From Planctomonas deserti (GTDB lineage: Bacteria > Actinomycetota > Actinomycetes > Actinomycetales > Microbacteriaceae): DNA of 64,000 bases. Where the stretch lies: the NCBI RefSeq assembly GCF_003067705.1, contig NZ_QANL01000003.1, positions 310,001-374,000 on the forward strand. The letters are read 5' to 3'. Below are positions 27,384-36,869 of this stretch, piece by piece; the first letter of the stretch is position 1; every line of letters begins with the position of its first letter. A program made the translations under genes and the position numbers. The notes below the pieces were generated by a model that did no database searches, was not told the DNA's origin, and saw only the letters and a program-made list of their open reading frames with translations.

Positions 27384-28628
27384 GTGCCTGACCTCCGCGA
27401 CTCGACTGCCACCGATGCGGCGGCCTCGAAGCCGCTCCGCATCCTGATCGGTGCCGACACCTTCCCACCGGACGTGAACGGCGCCGCCAAGTTCGCCGAG
27501 CGTCTGGCGGCCGGCATGGTGGAGCGTGGGCACGAGGTGCACATCATGGCGCCCGCGCCGTCCCGCAAGCACGGGACGTGGACCGAGGTGCACGAGGGCC
27601 AGGAGATGACCGCGCACCGGCTGCGGAGCTGGCGCTGGTACCCCCACGACTGGCTGCGATTCGCGCTGCCGTGGCGCATCAACCAGAACAGCGCGCGCAT
27701 CCTGGATGCGGTGCAGCCGGACGTCGTGCACTTCCAGTCCCACATCATCACGGGCCGCGGACTCAGCATCGAGGCGCAGAAGCGCGGCATCCGCATCATC
27801 GGCACGAATCACTTCATGCCCGAGAACATGCTCGACCACACGCTGCTGCCGAAGGGCATGCAGCAGAAGGCCATCCAGATGGCCTGGCGAGCCGCACGAC
27901 GCACCTTCGGCCGCGCCGAGGCCGTGACCACGCCGACCCGCAAGGCCGCGCAGTTCCTCGAGCAGTACACCGGCCTGTCCGGCGTGCACGCCATCTCCTG
28001 CGGCATCGAGGCGCACAACTACACGCCCGACTTCAGCCCGCGCACCGAGAACCGCATCACCTTCGTCGGGCGGGTCACGGGGGAGAAGCAGATCGACGTG
28101 CTGCTCAAGGCCGTCAAACTGCTCCCGGCCGAGCTAGACGTCAAGCTCGACATCGTGGGCGGCGGCGACCAGAAGCGCAACCTGGAGCAGCTCGCGATAG
28201 ACCTCGGCATCGCCGACAACGTGACCTTCACGGGCTACGTGTCGGAGGAGGAGCTGCGCCGCGCCTACACGCGGTCCACGCTCTTCGCCATGCCGAGCAT
28301 CGCGGAGTTGCAGAGCATCGCGACCATGGAGGCGATGGCCTCGGGGCTCCCCGTCGTGGCCGCCAACGCGATGGCGCTCCCGCACCTGGTGCACGACGGC
28401 GAGAACGGTTTCCTCTTCCGTCCGGGCGACGAACAGGATCTGGCGGACAAGCTGCGCCGGGTGCTCGAGATGCCCCACGACGAGCTGCTGAGGTTCAAGC
28501 GCGAGTCGTTGAACGTCGTCGCGGCGCACGACATCCAGCGCACTCTCCGCACGTTCGAGAGCCTGTATCGTGGTGAGCCGGTGACGGATCCGGTCACCGA
28601 TGCCTCCTCCGCCCGGGCGAAGGAGTAG
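27384..28628 (+). CDS. Glycosyltransferase family 4 (GT-B fold)
   Basis: 414 residues. The N-terminal domain starts LRILIGADTFPPDVNGAAKFAERLAAGM with the acceptor-side loop; the linker holds VTTPTRKAAQFLEQYTG; the nucleotide-sugar domain shows RITFVGRVTGEKQIDVLLKA, FTGYVSEEELRRAY and the catalytic stretch MPSIAELQSIATMEAMASGLPVV. These are the features of GDP-mannose- or UDP-sugar-dependent GT4 enzymes acting on membrane lipids (PimB/MgtA relatives). AGGAAG lies upstream of the GTG start. Donor and acceptor cannot be read from sequence. It ends 27 bases before the CAT tRNA. Confidence 0.87.
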   Translation: MPDLRDSTATDAAASKPLRILIGADTFPPDVNGAAKFAERLAAGMVERGHEVHIMAPAPSRKHGTWTEVHEGQEMTAHRLRSWRWYPHDWLRFALPWRINQNSARILDAVQPDVVHFQSHIITGRGLSIEAQKRGIRIIGTNHFMPENMLDHTLLPKGMQQKAIQMAWRAARRTFGRAEAVTTPTRKAAQFLEQYTGLSGVHAISCGIEAHNYTPDFSPRTENRITFVGRVTGEKQIDVLLKAVKLLPAELDVKLDIVGGGDQKRNLEQLAIDLGIADNVTFTGYVSEEELRRAYTRSTLFAMPSIAELQSIATMEAMASGLPVVAANAMALPHLVHDGENGFLFRPGDEQDLADKLRRVLEMPHDELLRFKRESLNVVAAHDIQRTLRTFESLYRGEPVTDPVTDASSARAKE

Positions 28629-28655
28629 CGGCGGCCGCGCCTCTCGCGGGCGCTC

Positions 28656-28729
28656 GGGGCGGTAGCTCAGCTGGTTAGAGCAGCGGACTCATAATCCGTC
28701 GGTCACGGGTTCAAGTCCCGTCCGCCCTA
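28656..28729 (+). tRNA. tRNA with anticodon CAT (elongator Met or Ile2)
   Basis: A 74-base cloverleaf: acceptor GGGGCGG pairs with CCGCCCT (G1-U72 wobble), D-arm GCTC...GAGC, anticodon stem GCGGA/TCCGT with loop CTCATAA, T-arm ACGGGTTCAAGTCCCGT, discriminator A. It lacks the C1xA72 mismatch and the three G-C anticodon-stem pairs of initiator tRNA. CAT can belong to elongator Met or to lysidine-modified Ile2; sequence alone does not settle this. Its 3' end is repeated at 61145, so it appears to be an integration target. Confidence 0.93.
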
Positions 28730-28732
28730 CTG
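28696..28732 (+). repeat. attL-like direct repeat (3' end of the CAT tRNA)
   Basis: 37 bases from the anticodon-stem 3' strand to three bases beyond the tRNA, repeated at 61145-61181 with 32 of 37 positions identical and no gaps. A duplicated tRNA 3' end in direct orientation 32.4 kb away is the classical mark of a tRNA-targeted island. Confidence 0.75.
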
Positions 28733-29362
28733 GAGGATCACGTCGAGCAGGTTTACTTGTCTAATCGAAAGGACAAGGACTTCAGCGCCTTTACCATTCC
28801 GCACCGACGTCAGCAGCCGACCTGATCTCGAATTTCTTTGAGGGGCTGCTGAGCGATGCTGCGCGACTTCAGCTGCGCTCCCGAACCTTCCGAACAGGCG
28901 TGTGACGTCCACCCGACGCACGATTGCCTACAGCGCCGAGCGCCGAGCGCCGACCCGTCCTGGTCCTTGTGCTTCGACCCAGGAGAGCCGGTGCTTTCAA
29001 TGTGCCGAGGAAGTTAGCGACCCGGAACACGAGCAGCGAAAGCTTGACGCCGTTGGTCGTGAACCCCGCCACTGCTTCCAGGAAGGGCGTAGGTGGGTGG
29101 TCAAAATGCTCCGGCCGCCGAACAGGCGGATGACACCGATCTCCCCAAAGCCGGACCCGGCAGGCGAAGGTAGCGGCGCGCCCGTACGCCACCCGGCAGG
29201 GTGCTGGCGCCAGCGACGGAAGGGTGTCCGCATGTGCCTTCACTGCGTGCCCCGCCATGGTGGTCGAGGCGAGCAACACGCCGCGCCAGGCGATGATCAG
29301 CCCGACGTTTCGCTAACGTTGCCGGCCGCGCAATCGCCTGACCGACTGGCGAAAGGACTCTA
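28733..29362. other. 630-base stretch inside the left island edge with no recognisable gene
   Basis: An integrase would be expected here, next to the tRNA, but none is present. Several frames of 60-230 codons exist on both strands; none shows a known motif, convincing codon use or a Shine-Dalgarno. The base composition is less GC-rich than the chromosomal part. It may be debris of the lost integration module. Confidence 0.5.
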
Positions 29363-30124
29363 TCAGAGGACGGTGAATCCACCGTCCACTACCATAGCTT
29401 GGCCCGTGGTGAAGCCGGCGCCAGCCGAGCACAGCCATAGGACCGCGGACGCAATCTCTTCGGGTCGTCCTGCGCGCTTCATGGGGATGCTGTCGATGAT
29501 GCGAGCCATGTGCTCAGGTACCTCCTCGATCGCCTTGGTAACCATTGGAGTCTCGATGACTCCGGGGCAGACCGCATTCACTCGGATTCCCTGACCGGCG
29601 TACTCGAGAGACGCGCTGCGGGTGAGACCTATGACGCCATGCTTGGACGCGTTGTAAGCGCCGAGCCCGGCTGTCCCGACGACGCCGCCCGTTGAGGAGC
29701 AATTCACGATTACTCCCGTCCCCTGCTCGCGCATCTGCCGCAACTCGTACTTCATGCTGTTCCACACGCCGCGAAGGTTTACTGCGATGACGCGGTCGAA
29801 CTCGTCGCTATCGGCGTCGGCGGTTTCGCTGACGGGAGCCTGCACGCCCGCGTTGTTGTACGCGACATCGAGTCTTCCGAAGACCTCGACTGTGCGGGCC
29901 ACTGCTGCGGCGACGCTTGCCTCGTCGGCGACGTCGCAGCGGATAGCGATCGCCTGCTGCCCGGATGCGGTCAGTTCTGCGGCTGCCGCCTCGACGGAGT
30001 GAGCGTCGAAATCCGCGAGGGCGACTGCGGCGCCGGCCTCCGCGAAGGCTCGCGCCGTGGCGAGCCCAAGCCCCGACGCAGCTCCGGTGACGAATGCGAC
30101 CTGATTCTCGAACGATGTATTCAT
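29363..30124 (-). CDS. SDR family NAD(P)-dependent oxidoreductase
   Basis: 253-residue classical short-chain dehydrogenase. Cofactor motif VTGAASGLGLATARAF at residues 13-28, acidic residue in ALADFDAHS pointing to NAD, NNAG in LDVAYNNAGVQAP, catalytic Ser in VNCSSTGGVVG, YNASKHG (Tyr and Lys), and RVNAVCPGVIETPM. The C-terminus ends ITTG-like FTTGQAMVVDGGFTVL. Substrate cannot be predicted; cyclohexanol-, levodione- and steroid-type enzymes look alike. It is followed, on the same strand and upstream, by a 411-base gap and then the MFS gene. First intact gene of the island. Confidence 0.9.
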   Translation of the reverse strand: MNTSFENQVAFVTGAASGLGLATARAFAEAGAAVALADFDAHSVEAAAAELTASGQQAIAIRCDVADEASVAAAVARTVEVFGRLDVAYNNAGVQAPVSETADADSDEFDRVIAVNLRGVWNSMKYELRQMREQGTGVIVNCSSTGGVVGTAGLGAYNASKHGVIGLTRSASLEYAGQGIRVNAVCPGVIETPMVTKAIEEVPEHMARIIDSIPMKRAGRPEEIASAVLWLCSAGAGFTTGQAMVVDGGFTVL

Positions 30125-30535
30125 CGGTGACTCTTTCTAACTTGTAGGGGATGGCGCGTGAACGGATAGGCAGCCAGCGGGCCGGAGTGAACCCAGCCGA
30201 GGACAAAAGAACGACGGGTGCGAATTGCACATCTCCTTCGCCAGTCGTGGTGCACCAGCTGGCTCCGCCCGTCGGTAGCCCAGCTGGCAATACCCAGCAC
30301 ACCGTGATTTCTCGGACCGGAACAGACCCTGACGAGAGGGTGTACTGGGAGTACCCCTCTACCGGCGTCGTCAGTGGTGCTGATCGCAAGCCTCGCTCGC
30401 AGCATGCACGGGACCGGAATCGACAGTTTGGTTGTGCTATCGCCGCGCTCGCCCACGGAACGATCAAGCTCTGCCTGCCGAATAGGCCGGCTGCAGAGGT
30501 TCACGGCACGATTAGCCGAGCGCCGAGACTGCGTG
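30125..30535. other. 411-base gap between SDR and MFS genes
   Basis: No convincing gene. It should contain the SDR promoter on the minus strand. Short open frames on both strands (for example 30151-30600 on the plus strand, which runs into the MFS gene) lack family features. The gap is visibly less GC-rich than neighbouring genes. Confidence 0.45.
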
Positions 30536-31702
30536 TCAGGTTTGGTCAGCGAGCCGGGTGTGGCGGAATGAGATCCACACGATCAGCGCGAACAGGATGA
30601 CACCGACACCGGTGACCGTTACGCCGGGCCACCCTGCTGCGGCCCAGATCGCGCCGGCGGCGGCGGAACCAACCGCCCCGCCGATGAAATTCGCTACCAC
30701 TACTGCCGTGTTCAGCCGGCTCGAGGCCGATCCGGGCAAAGCAAGCAGGCGCATCTGACTGAGAACCAGATTGGCTTGGGCGGCGAAGTCGAGCACGACG
30801 ATCACCACGATCAGCCCGATGACCGAGCGCTGGAACAGTAGTGCCGCTATCAGGGAAACGGCGATGAGTACCAACACAACACCGGTCGAATGCACTGACC
30901 ATCCGCGGTCGTGGGCCGCGCCGACACGTCGTGCCCCGAGCGCTCCGGCGAGGCCAGCGAGACCAGTCAGCCCGACCTGCGCAACCGAGAAGGAGAATGG
31001 AGGGGCCGTCAGCAGAAAGGTCAGCGAGGTCCAGAACAACGAGAAAACCGCAAATCCCGCGGCGCTGATCACGATCGTCGGCGTCGCAGCAGGATGGCGT
31101 CGAACCTCGACGAAAACGCTGCACAGTAGCCGCCCATACGGGACTGGATGTCGAGGGGGCAGGTCCGGAATGAGGCGATGCAAGACGATGGCGAGGACGA
31201 CGACTGCGACGGCCGCGAACAGGTAGATGGCACGCCAGCCGAAAGCCTCGGCGACTGCGCCACTGATCGTTCGACCAAGCAGCACCCCGAGCAGGCCACC
31301 GGAGGCCACGGAGCCGACCACGCGCCCGCGTCGTCCCGGAGCGGCTAACTCGCTCGCCAGGGGCGCGAGCAACGGGCCAGACACAGTGGTGAGCCCAAGT
31401 CCGCCGAGCGCGGCTAGGAGCACGGAGAAGTCAGGCGCGGCAGCTGCTCCGAGGAGCGCCACCACGGACAGTGCCAACATCGTAGGAATCAGTCGACGGC
31501 GATTCAGCACGTCGCCGAGCGGAGCGACCAGGAAGATCCCGATCGCGTATCCGATCTGCGTCACGGTGACGAGCATGGAAGCGCTGGATGGCGACACCTC
31601 GAGTGACGCAGCGATCTGTGCAATCAACGGCTGCGCCCAGTACAGGTTCCCCACGGCCAGCCCTGTGCCAACCGCGAACAGCAGGGTTCGCCCGGGCGTC
31701 AT
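30536..31702 (-). CDS. MFS transporter, AraJ/YbcL-type efflux permease
   Basis: 388 residues, about twelve membrane helices. Start at ATG 31702 (MTPGRTLLFAVGTGLAVGNLYWAQPLIAQIA), which removes a 76-residue non-family leader from the longest frame. The MFS motif between helices 2 and 3 reads GIFLVAPLGDVLNRRRLIPTM, and motif C-like glycines occur in GSVASGGLLGVLLGRTISG. The pattern resembles small-molecule exporters of the sugar-efflux/drug group. It is divergent from the HTH/MmyB-type regulator at 31993 with 290 bases between starts, so that regulator probably controls it. Confidence 0.87.
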   Translation of the reverse strand: MTPGRTLLFAVGTGLAVGNLYWAQPLIAQIAASLEVSPSSASMLVTVTQIGYAIGIFLVAPLGDVLNRRRLIPTMLALSVVALLGAAAAPDFSVLLAALGGLGLTTVSGPLLAPLASELAAPGRRGRVVGSVASGGLLGVLLGRTISGAVAEAFGWRAIYLFAAVAVVVLAIVLHRLIPDLPPRHPVPYGRLLCSVFVEVRRHPAATPTIVISAAGFAVFSLFWTSLTFLLTAPPFSFSVAQVGLTGLAGLAGALGARRVGAAHDRGWSVHSTGVVLVLIAVSLIAALLFQRSVIGLIVVIVVLDFAAQANLVLSQMRLLALPGSASSRLNTAVVVANFIGGAVGSAAAGAIWAAAGWPGVTVTGVGVILFALIVWISFRHTRLADQT

Positions 31703-31992
31703 CGTGGCCGAATGTCGAGTTGTCAAAAGCGCTCCGATCGATTGTTCCGAGGGACGACCACGCACTGCCGTCGGTCGTTTCCCCTCGACCAGTTTCAGAA
31801 CACCCCGCGTCGTATATCCAGGCACTGAGAGTGACGGGCTTCGACTGATGCGCCTGACGACAAAATGGGTTGAGCCGGGACTTCCACTCCACAGTGCTGA
31901 CACGCAAGTCCCTTCCCCACGGCACAGCACGGGGTAAGAGGGTCACTCACAGGCCCTGGATCCGCTTCAGTTGCCCTTCTAGTCTCGGAATC

Positions 31993-32865
31993 ATGGCCAC
32001 CGAGAGCGACACACGAACTCTGATCCGGGACTTCCTAGTCACGCGACGCGAGCACATCGCGCCGGGGGACGTGGGCATTCCAGTCTTCAATGGTCGCCGC
32101 CGAGTCAGAGGGCTCCGACGGGAGGAAGCCGCCCTTCTCGCGGGCATCAGTGTCGAGTACTACACGCGCCTGGAACGCGGCGACGCAACAGGCGCGTCCC
32201 CCTCCGTCATCAATGCGGTTGCTCGAGTGCTCCGCCTGAACGACATCGAACGAGAGCACCTCCACCGGCTGTTCCTCGCCAGCACCGACACCAACGTCAG
32301 TCCGGTCCGTGCTGTGACCGTCGTACGCCCTGAGCTACAGCGACTCCTAGACGCGCTCTCTGATGTGCCGGCGTTCGTCGTCAATCGCCGCCTCGACATC
32401 GTCGCCTCGAACGAGTTGGGCCGCGCACTCTACTCACCCATGTACGAACTCGAATGGGAGCTCGTGAATACCGCACGGTTCCAGTTCTTGGAAGAAGCGG
32501 CGTCACGGAACTTCTGGATCGACTGGGACGAGGTCGCCGACAGCGGCGTCGCCATCCTGCGGGCACAGCTCGGAGTCGACCCGAATGACGCCGAAAACGC
32601 TCGACTCATCGCAGACCTCCGGACCAGCGCCGAGTTCGATCGTCGGTGGAACCGGCACGACGTTCACCGGCACTCCACGGGAGCGAAGCGGATAAGGCAC
32701 CCCCTGGTTGGCGACCTCGTGCTCCCGTACGAGCACATGCGCGTGGACGCCGACCCTGGGCTGTCATTCATGGTGTACAACCCGGCTCCGTCCACACCGG
32801 CGTATGACGCTGTCCGTGTGCTGCAGATAACCGTGCGCGAAGAGTCCACGCGATTCTGGTCTTAA
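31993..32865 (+). CDS. HTH transcriptional regulator with MmyB-like ligand-binding domain (copy 1)
   Basis: 290 residues. Start at ATG 31993; the 41 upstream codons are not part of the family. N-terminal XRE-type helix-turn-helix (RRVRGLRREEAALLAGISVEYYTRLERGDATGASPSVINAVARVL), then the MmyB-type domain: RPELQRLLDALSDVPAFVVNRRLDIVASNELGRALY, FWIDWDEVADSGVAILRAQLG, and WNRHDVHRHSTGAKRIRHPLVGDL. Such proteins repress or activate neighbouring oxidoreductase or transport genes on binding an acyl-like ligand in the studied cases. TAGTCT seven bases before the ATG is a possible -10 for a leaderless message. Divergent MFS gene is the likely target. Confidence 0.88.
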   Translation: MATESDTRTLIRDFLVTRREHIAPGDVGIPVFNGRRRVRGLRREEAALLAGISVEYYTRLERGDATGASPSVINAVARVLRLNDIEREHLHRLFLASTDTNVSPVRAVTVVRPELQRLLDALSDVPAFVVNRRLDIVASNELGRALYSPMYELEWELVNTARFQFLEEAASRNFWIDWDEVADSGVAILRAQLGVDPNDAENARLIADLRTSAEFDRRWNRHDVHRHSTGAKRIRHPLVGDLVLPYEHMRVDADPGLSFMVYNPAPSTPAYDAVRVLQITVREESTRFWS

Positions 32866-33213
32866 CACCCTGCGGTGTCTTTACAGCCATTCGCCGCTGC
32901 TGTCCAGCGACTCATGAAACGCCGGCGTCGTTGGGAAGCTGCAGCACAACCCGAACACCACCTTGGCCGCCCCACCCATCCCTTGCAGACGACTTGCGGC
33001 GGCGCGAATCAACCTGTGTAGGGCTGGCGGCGGGAACGGACACGCCATCGGCGACTGGGGGAGCGCGCTATCGAGCGTCGATCAGACTCGCTCCGGCGAC
33101 CCGGGACGCAACAGGGCCGTTCTCACCGCCCACAGCGCATGTTCACTCGAGAAGTGTGACCGTGCCCTCATCCGTCACGTGCAGTCCCGAGGCGGTGTTA
33201 GCGACTGCGGCTG
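32866..33213. other. Gap after the first HTH/MmyB regulator
   Basis: About 350 bases without a supported gene; it leads into the resolvase fragment and may contain more of the same decayed element, but no further recombinase residues are readable. Confidence 0.4.
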
Positions 33214-33420
33214 GTGCTTTCACAGCGGCGGGACGCCGGCAAGGACCTTGGTGACCGGCGCCAGGTCTTCACCGACTGTCAGGTCACGAACGCGGCGCGG
33301 CTGATTGATGCCGGCGAGCGAGCCCAGGTCGCTCGCGACCTGGACATGTCGAGAGCGAGCTTGTGCCGGCGACTCGAAACCATCCAGCGAGCGGAATCGG
33401 CAGCAGCGACCACAAGCTGA
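33214..33420 (+). pseudogene. C-terminal fragment of a serine recombinase/resolvase
   Basis: From about 33240 the frame reads RQVFTDCQVTNAARLIDAGE then AQVARDLDMSRASLCRRLET, which is the HTH_7 DNA-binding tail of Tn3-type resolvases and invertases (FTDxQxxxAxxLIxxGxxxxxVARxLGMSRxTLYRRL). One residue is missing between the two blocks, and the Gly and Tyr normally found in the helix are Asp and Cys. The catalytic N-terminal domain with its serine is absent, so this is a dead remnant of a mobile element inside the island. Confidence 0.7.
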
Positions 33421-33632
33421 TCGGGCTGAGGGATGTCTTGATCAGCCCTCCTTCGCCGGACTCGTTGCCGGACGGGTCTGTTGGGATGGATAGCTGTTGG
33501 GGGCCGCGACTAGCTGACAACGTGCGGCGAAACGGTCCGCACCAGTGTCGCGTCCGGCAAGAGACCCGTCCGTTGAAACGCAGCGTGCTGATTCCATCCG
33601 AGTAGTTCGGCCGGAGACCGGCTTGGGTTGAT

Positions 33633-34667
33633 GTGTGCGAGGCTCCGTACGTGGACGACCGATCTGCACCGTCCGTTGACGAACCGCTATTGCGAAGAAC
33701 GCTAGCGGCCGTTGGTCTGCCAGCGACCGGCCGATTCTTTCCAAAGGGCGGTTGGGCGAGCCGGGCGTGGGTAGGTGACGAGTACGTCGTTCGGTTGAGT
33801 AACGGACAAGCGCGCGACGCGTACGGTCACGAAGCTGAAGTCGTCGCCTTGCTGGCCGGCAGCGATGTTCCCCACGCCCGTCACATTGCCCACGGTGCCG
33901 GTCCGGACGGGTCGTGGTACGTCTCGGAACGTCTGCCCGGCCGAACGCTGCACGATGTGTGGCCGCACGCAGACGTGCACACACGCCATACCATCGTCGA
34001 AAGTCTCGGCGCTGCCCTGCGCGCGCTTCACCGCGTTCCGGTGCCAGCCCAGCTGACGCCGCCCTGGCTTGCCGACGCGCTTGCTGGTGGATCATGGCCG
34101 GCATACCATCCACCGGTGGTGAGCGCCACGCTCGAGCAGGTTGAAGCGGCCCGGCGATCGCCTGGGCATGATGCCCGCCTCCTCGGTGACGTCGCAGTGT
34201 GGATTCGGGAGCGCTTGCCGTTGTTCACCGCGGACGACCCTGTCCTCGTCCACGGTGATCTGCACGGGTCGAACGTCATGGTGGACCACGGGCGGGTCAC
34301 CGGTCTCATCGATTTCGCGGAGGCGTTGGCTCAGCCCGCTGATGCGGAGCTCGACACGATCCTGCGCTGGTGCGCGAGGGCGTGGGAATTCCCGCCCACG
34401 CCCTGCGGACGGGGGCTCGACGCGTCCGGACTGGTCGAGGTTCCCGGCTGGTTGCGCGGCGCGTACCCAGAGCTGTTCGACCGCGAGCATCTGCGTACTC
34501 GGCTGAACTTCTACGACATCTACGTGGAGCTCGCGATCTACGCGCACCATCCTGACATTGAGGTGCGCAACATGGCCCACGACCGCATCGCCCGCCTGCT
34601 GTTAGGCCACAACCATCTCGACGGACTCACGCTGCTCAGCGCCACCCCTGATACTGCGTCCGGGTGA
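33633..34667 (+). CDS. APH-fold phosphotransferase
   Basis: 344 residues of the aminoglycoside/homoserine kinase-like fold. The catalytic loop is VLVHGDLHGSNVMVDHGRVTGLIDFAEAL: HGDLHGSN holds the catalytic Asp and the metal Asn, LIDFAEA the DFG-equivalent Asp. Upstream, YVVRLSNGQARDAYGHEAEVV carries the Arg/Glu region in place of the usual Lys, then GPDGSWYVSERLPG as hinge. Macrolide, aminoglycoside and small-alcohol kinases all share this plan, so substrate is open. It stands alone after the resolvase scrap. The start could lie a few codons downstream. Confidence 0.82.
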   Translation: MCEAPYVDDRSAPSVDEPLLRRTLAAVGLPATGRFFPKGGWASRAWVGDEYVVRLSNGQARDAYGHEAEVVALLAGSDVPHARHIAHGAGPDGSWYVSERLPGRTLHDVWPHADVHTRHTIVESLGAALRALHRVPVPAQLTPPWLADALAGGSWPAYHPPVVSATLEQVEAARRSPGHDARLLGDVAVWIRERLPLFTADDPVLVHGDLHGSNVMVDHGRVTGLIDFAEALAQPADAELDTILRWCARAWEFPPTPCGRGLDASGLVEVPGWLRGAYPELFDREHLRTRLNFYDIYVELAIYAHHPDIEVRNMAHDRIARLLLGHNHLDGLTLLSATPDTASG

Positions 34668-34711
34668 GGACCCCCTCTTGAGACCGGTGGGAGCGCCCCT
34701 AAGCGTCCCGG

Positions 34712-35370
34712 TCAGCTGATGATCAGGTCGTTCGACGTCTGGGCCTGATGCAGCGCGTAGAACCGGCTCGCGATCTCGGTCGCGGGGAGGTGCCCATAGC
34801 CGTCTGGAGCGCTATCGCCGATCCAGACGCCGATGGCGACGTGGGCGACGGTGACCCCGGTGCCTGCCAGGCCCTTGCCGAGGTTCACGGACCAGTTGCG
34901 GAGGGCGGCGGCACCGATACCGACATTCCCGTACTCGGGCCAGGGGTCGACGCTGGTGATGCCCGTGGTGAAGAGGAGTGTGCCGGCTCCGGCGTCGAGC
35001 ATCGCCGGCAGGACCGCGTCCGCGGCGCTCATGGCGCCGTAGAGGTGGTGGTCGAGCTGGGCGGCCACGTCGGCGCGAGTCACCTCGCGGATGTCGACAG
35101 CGTTCCGGGCGGCGGGGGAGTACTCGAGGACATTGATGCCGCCGAAGTGCGCGGACGCGTCCGCGAGGGCATCGGTGAGCCCGTCACGGTCGGTGACGTC
35201 GGCCGGGAAGGACGCAGCGGTGATGCCGTCGGCTCGGAGGGCGCGCTCGAGGCGGCGAGCTTGTCAGGGTTGCGGCTGATGAGGGCGACGTCGAAGCCGT
35301 GGGAGCCGAACTCGCGGGCGATGGGGAGTCCGAGGCCGGGGCCGGCTCCGACGATGGCGATGGTGGGCAT
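34712..35370 (-). pseudogene. Short-chain dehydrogenase-like gene with a one-base frameshift
   Basis: Reading from ATG 35370 gives MPTIAIVGAGPGLGLPIAREFGSHGFDVALISRNPDKLAA, then the frame is lost. Adding one base at the GG of 35251-35252 restores LERALRADGITAASFPADVTDRD, ending NDLIIS at 34712. The repaired protein has 219 residues with a GAGPGLG cofactor motif but no obvious YxxxK, as in the SDR-like group found next to LLM monooxygenases. The lesion is a single-base deletion in a C-run (minus strand). It may be a real mutation or an assembly error. Confidence 0.8.
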
Positions 35371-35438
35371 GTTGTCCTTCTTCGTGGGGTGCGTGCTTCT
35401 TCGTGGGGTACGGGGAGTGGTGTGCTGTGGTGCTGAGG

Positions 35439-36785
35439 TCAGGGTCGTGACGTGCTTCGGAGCCCGTACTGCGGTGGAACGCCAAGCCGTTCACGCAGGG
35501 TGGCGTCGCTGTCGCGAAGGCGACCTCGTGCTCGGAGCAGAGGGATGACGGTCTCGGTGAAGGCGGCGATGCCGTCGGTGTGGTCATCGAGGGAGAGGAT
35601 GAACCCGTCAGCGGCGCCGGCGTCGAGGTACTGCTCGAGGAAGTCAGCCGCGTCGGTTGCGGTGCCCGCAAGGCCCGGGGTGTGATCGAGGACGCCGTGC
35701 GCGAGTAGGTCGCGCGGCGACCAGCCGTCGCGCGCCAACCGGGTCGCTTCGAGGGCACGAGGGTCCCGAGTCGAGGAGTCAACTCCCAGGGTGCTGGCAT
35801 CGACGGGGTCCTCGAGCCGGTCCGGGTGCAGCGGCATTCCTAGGAGTGCCGCGAGCTCGGCCATCCGGGGTGCCTCGTCCACGCGCGCGTCGAGTGCGCG
35901 TCGACGGTCGAGGGCCTCGCAGACGGTGGTGCCAAGGCTGAAGGTGACGAACATGACGAGCTTGACGTCGTCGGGATCCCGGCCGGCGTCGACCACGGCC
36001 TGCCTGATCGCGTTCCGGTACGCGGTGCCGTCCTAAATGGTCATCGCCATTCCGACGATGACGTCGGCGTAGCGGGCGGCGGCCTGGAGCCCGAGCCCTC
36101 CGCCACCGGCCTGGACGATCACAGGTTGCCCCTGCTCGGACGGGGGGATCGGGAGCGGACCACGCGCGGCGACGTGTCGACCGGCCAGGTCGATGGGCCG
36201 TACATGGGTCGGGTCGGCGAAGCGTCCGTTCTTGTCGGGGCTGCCGGCGTCGTGCCCCCAGCTGCCCCAGAGGGCTTGGACGATCTGGATGGTCTCGTGT
36301 AGCCGCTCGTACTTCTCCATTCGCGGCGGCATGGGGACGCCGTAGTTCGCGAACGCGGCCGGGTCGTTGGTGCCGATTGCGTTCCAGCCCGCCCGTCCGT
36401 GGCTGATGACGTCGAGCGCCTTCAGCTGCCGGGCGATCGTGTAGGGCTCGACGAGCGATGTCGATACCGAGGGGATCAGGCCGATCCTGGTGGTGGCGCG
36501 GGCGATCGCGGTCAGCAGCAGGGTCGGTTCCATCTGGAACCGGGGCGGGCCCTCGGCGAGATCCGCGTCGAGGAGGGGCCGGTCGGGCACGAAGATGTAC
36601 TGGATGCCGCCCTGGTCGGCAACTTGCGCGTGCCGGACGATCTGGTCGATGTCGCTGTAGCCGGCCGGGTCCGCGGCGGGCATCCGCCAGGCGCCCGGGT
36701 GTGCTCCGAAGCTGCCAGCGAACTGAATCCCGAGGAGCATCGTCCGGGCTTCCTGGGTCAATCTGTGCGGGTCAGTGACGGGCAT
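35439..36785 (-). pseudogene. LLM-class FMN-dependent monooxygenase (NtaA/SnaA/DszA type) with an in-frame TAG
   Basis: ATG 36785 has GAGG seven bases upstream and opens a bacterial-luciferase-like fold: MLLGIQFAGSF, RFQMEPTLLLTAIARATTRIGLIPSVSTS, LKALDVISHGRAGWNAIGTN (the NtaA family block), ERLHETIQIVQALWGSW. At codon 251 (36035-36033) there is TAG; the same frame then continues DGTAYRNAIRQAVVDAGRDP to SRP at 35439. The combined length of 448 codons is normal for the family, and GAG at this position would give MTIEDG, so one G-to-T change explains the stop. Related enzymes need FMNH2 from a partner reductase. Without readthrough the product lacks its C-terminal 40%. Confidence 0.85.
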
Positions 36786-36869
36786 GGTCGTCCTCGGGTC
36801 GTCGTCTCGCGGTGCGTTGGAGAAGGGCAACGGGAGGGGCGCCGGGACGGGCACCCCTCCCGTCGGGTG

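Noticed and set aside
28869-29279. 136-codon minus-strand frame near the left island edge
   Set aside because: No integrase or transposase residues (no R-H-R-Y, DDE or catalytic Ser pattern) and no start signal; treated as non-coding.
30151-30600. 149-codon plus-strand frame between SDR and MFS
   Set aside because: It runs into the MFS gene on the opposite strand, has no family motif and has no clear ribosome binding site.
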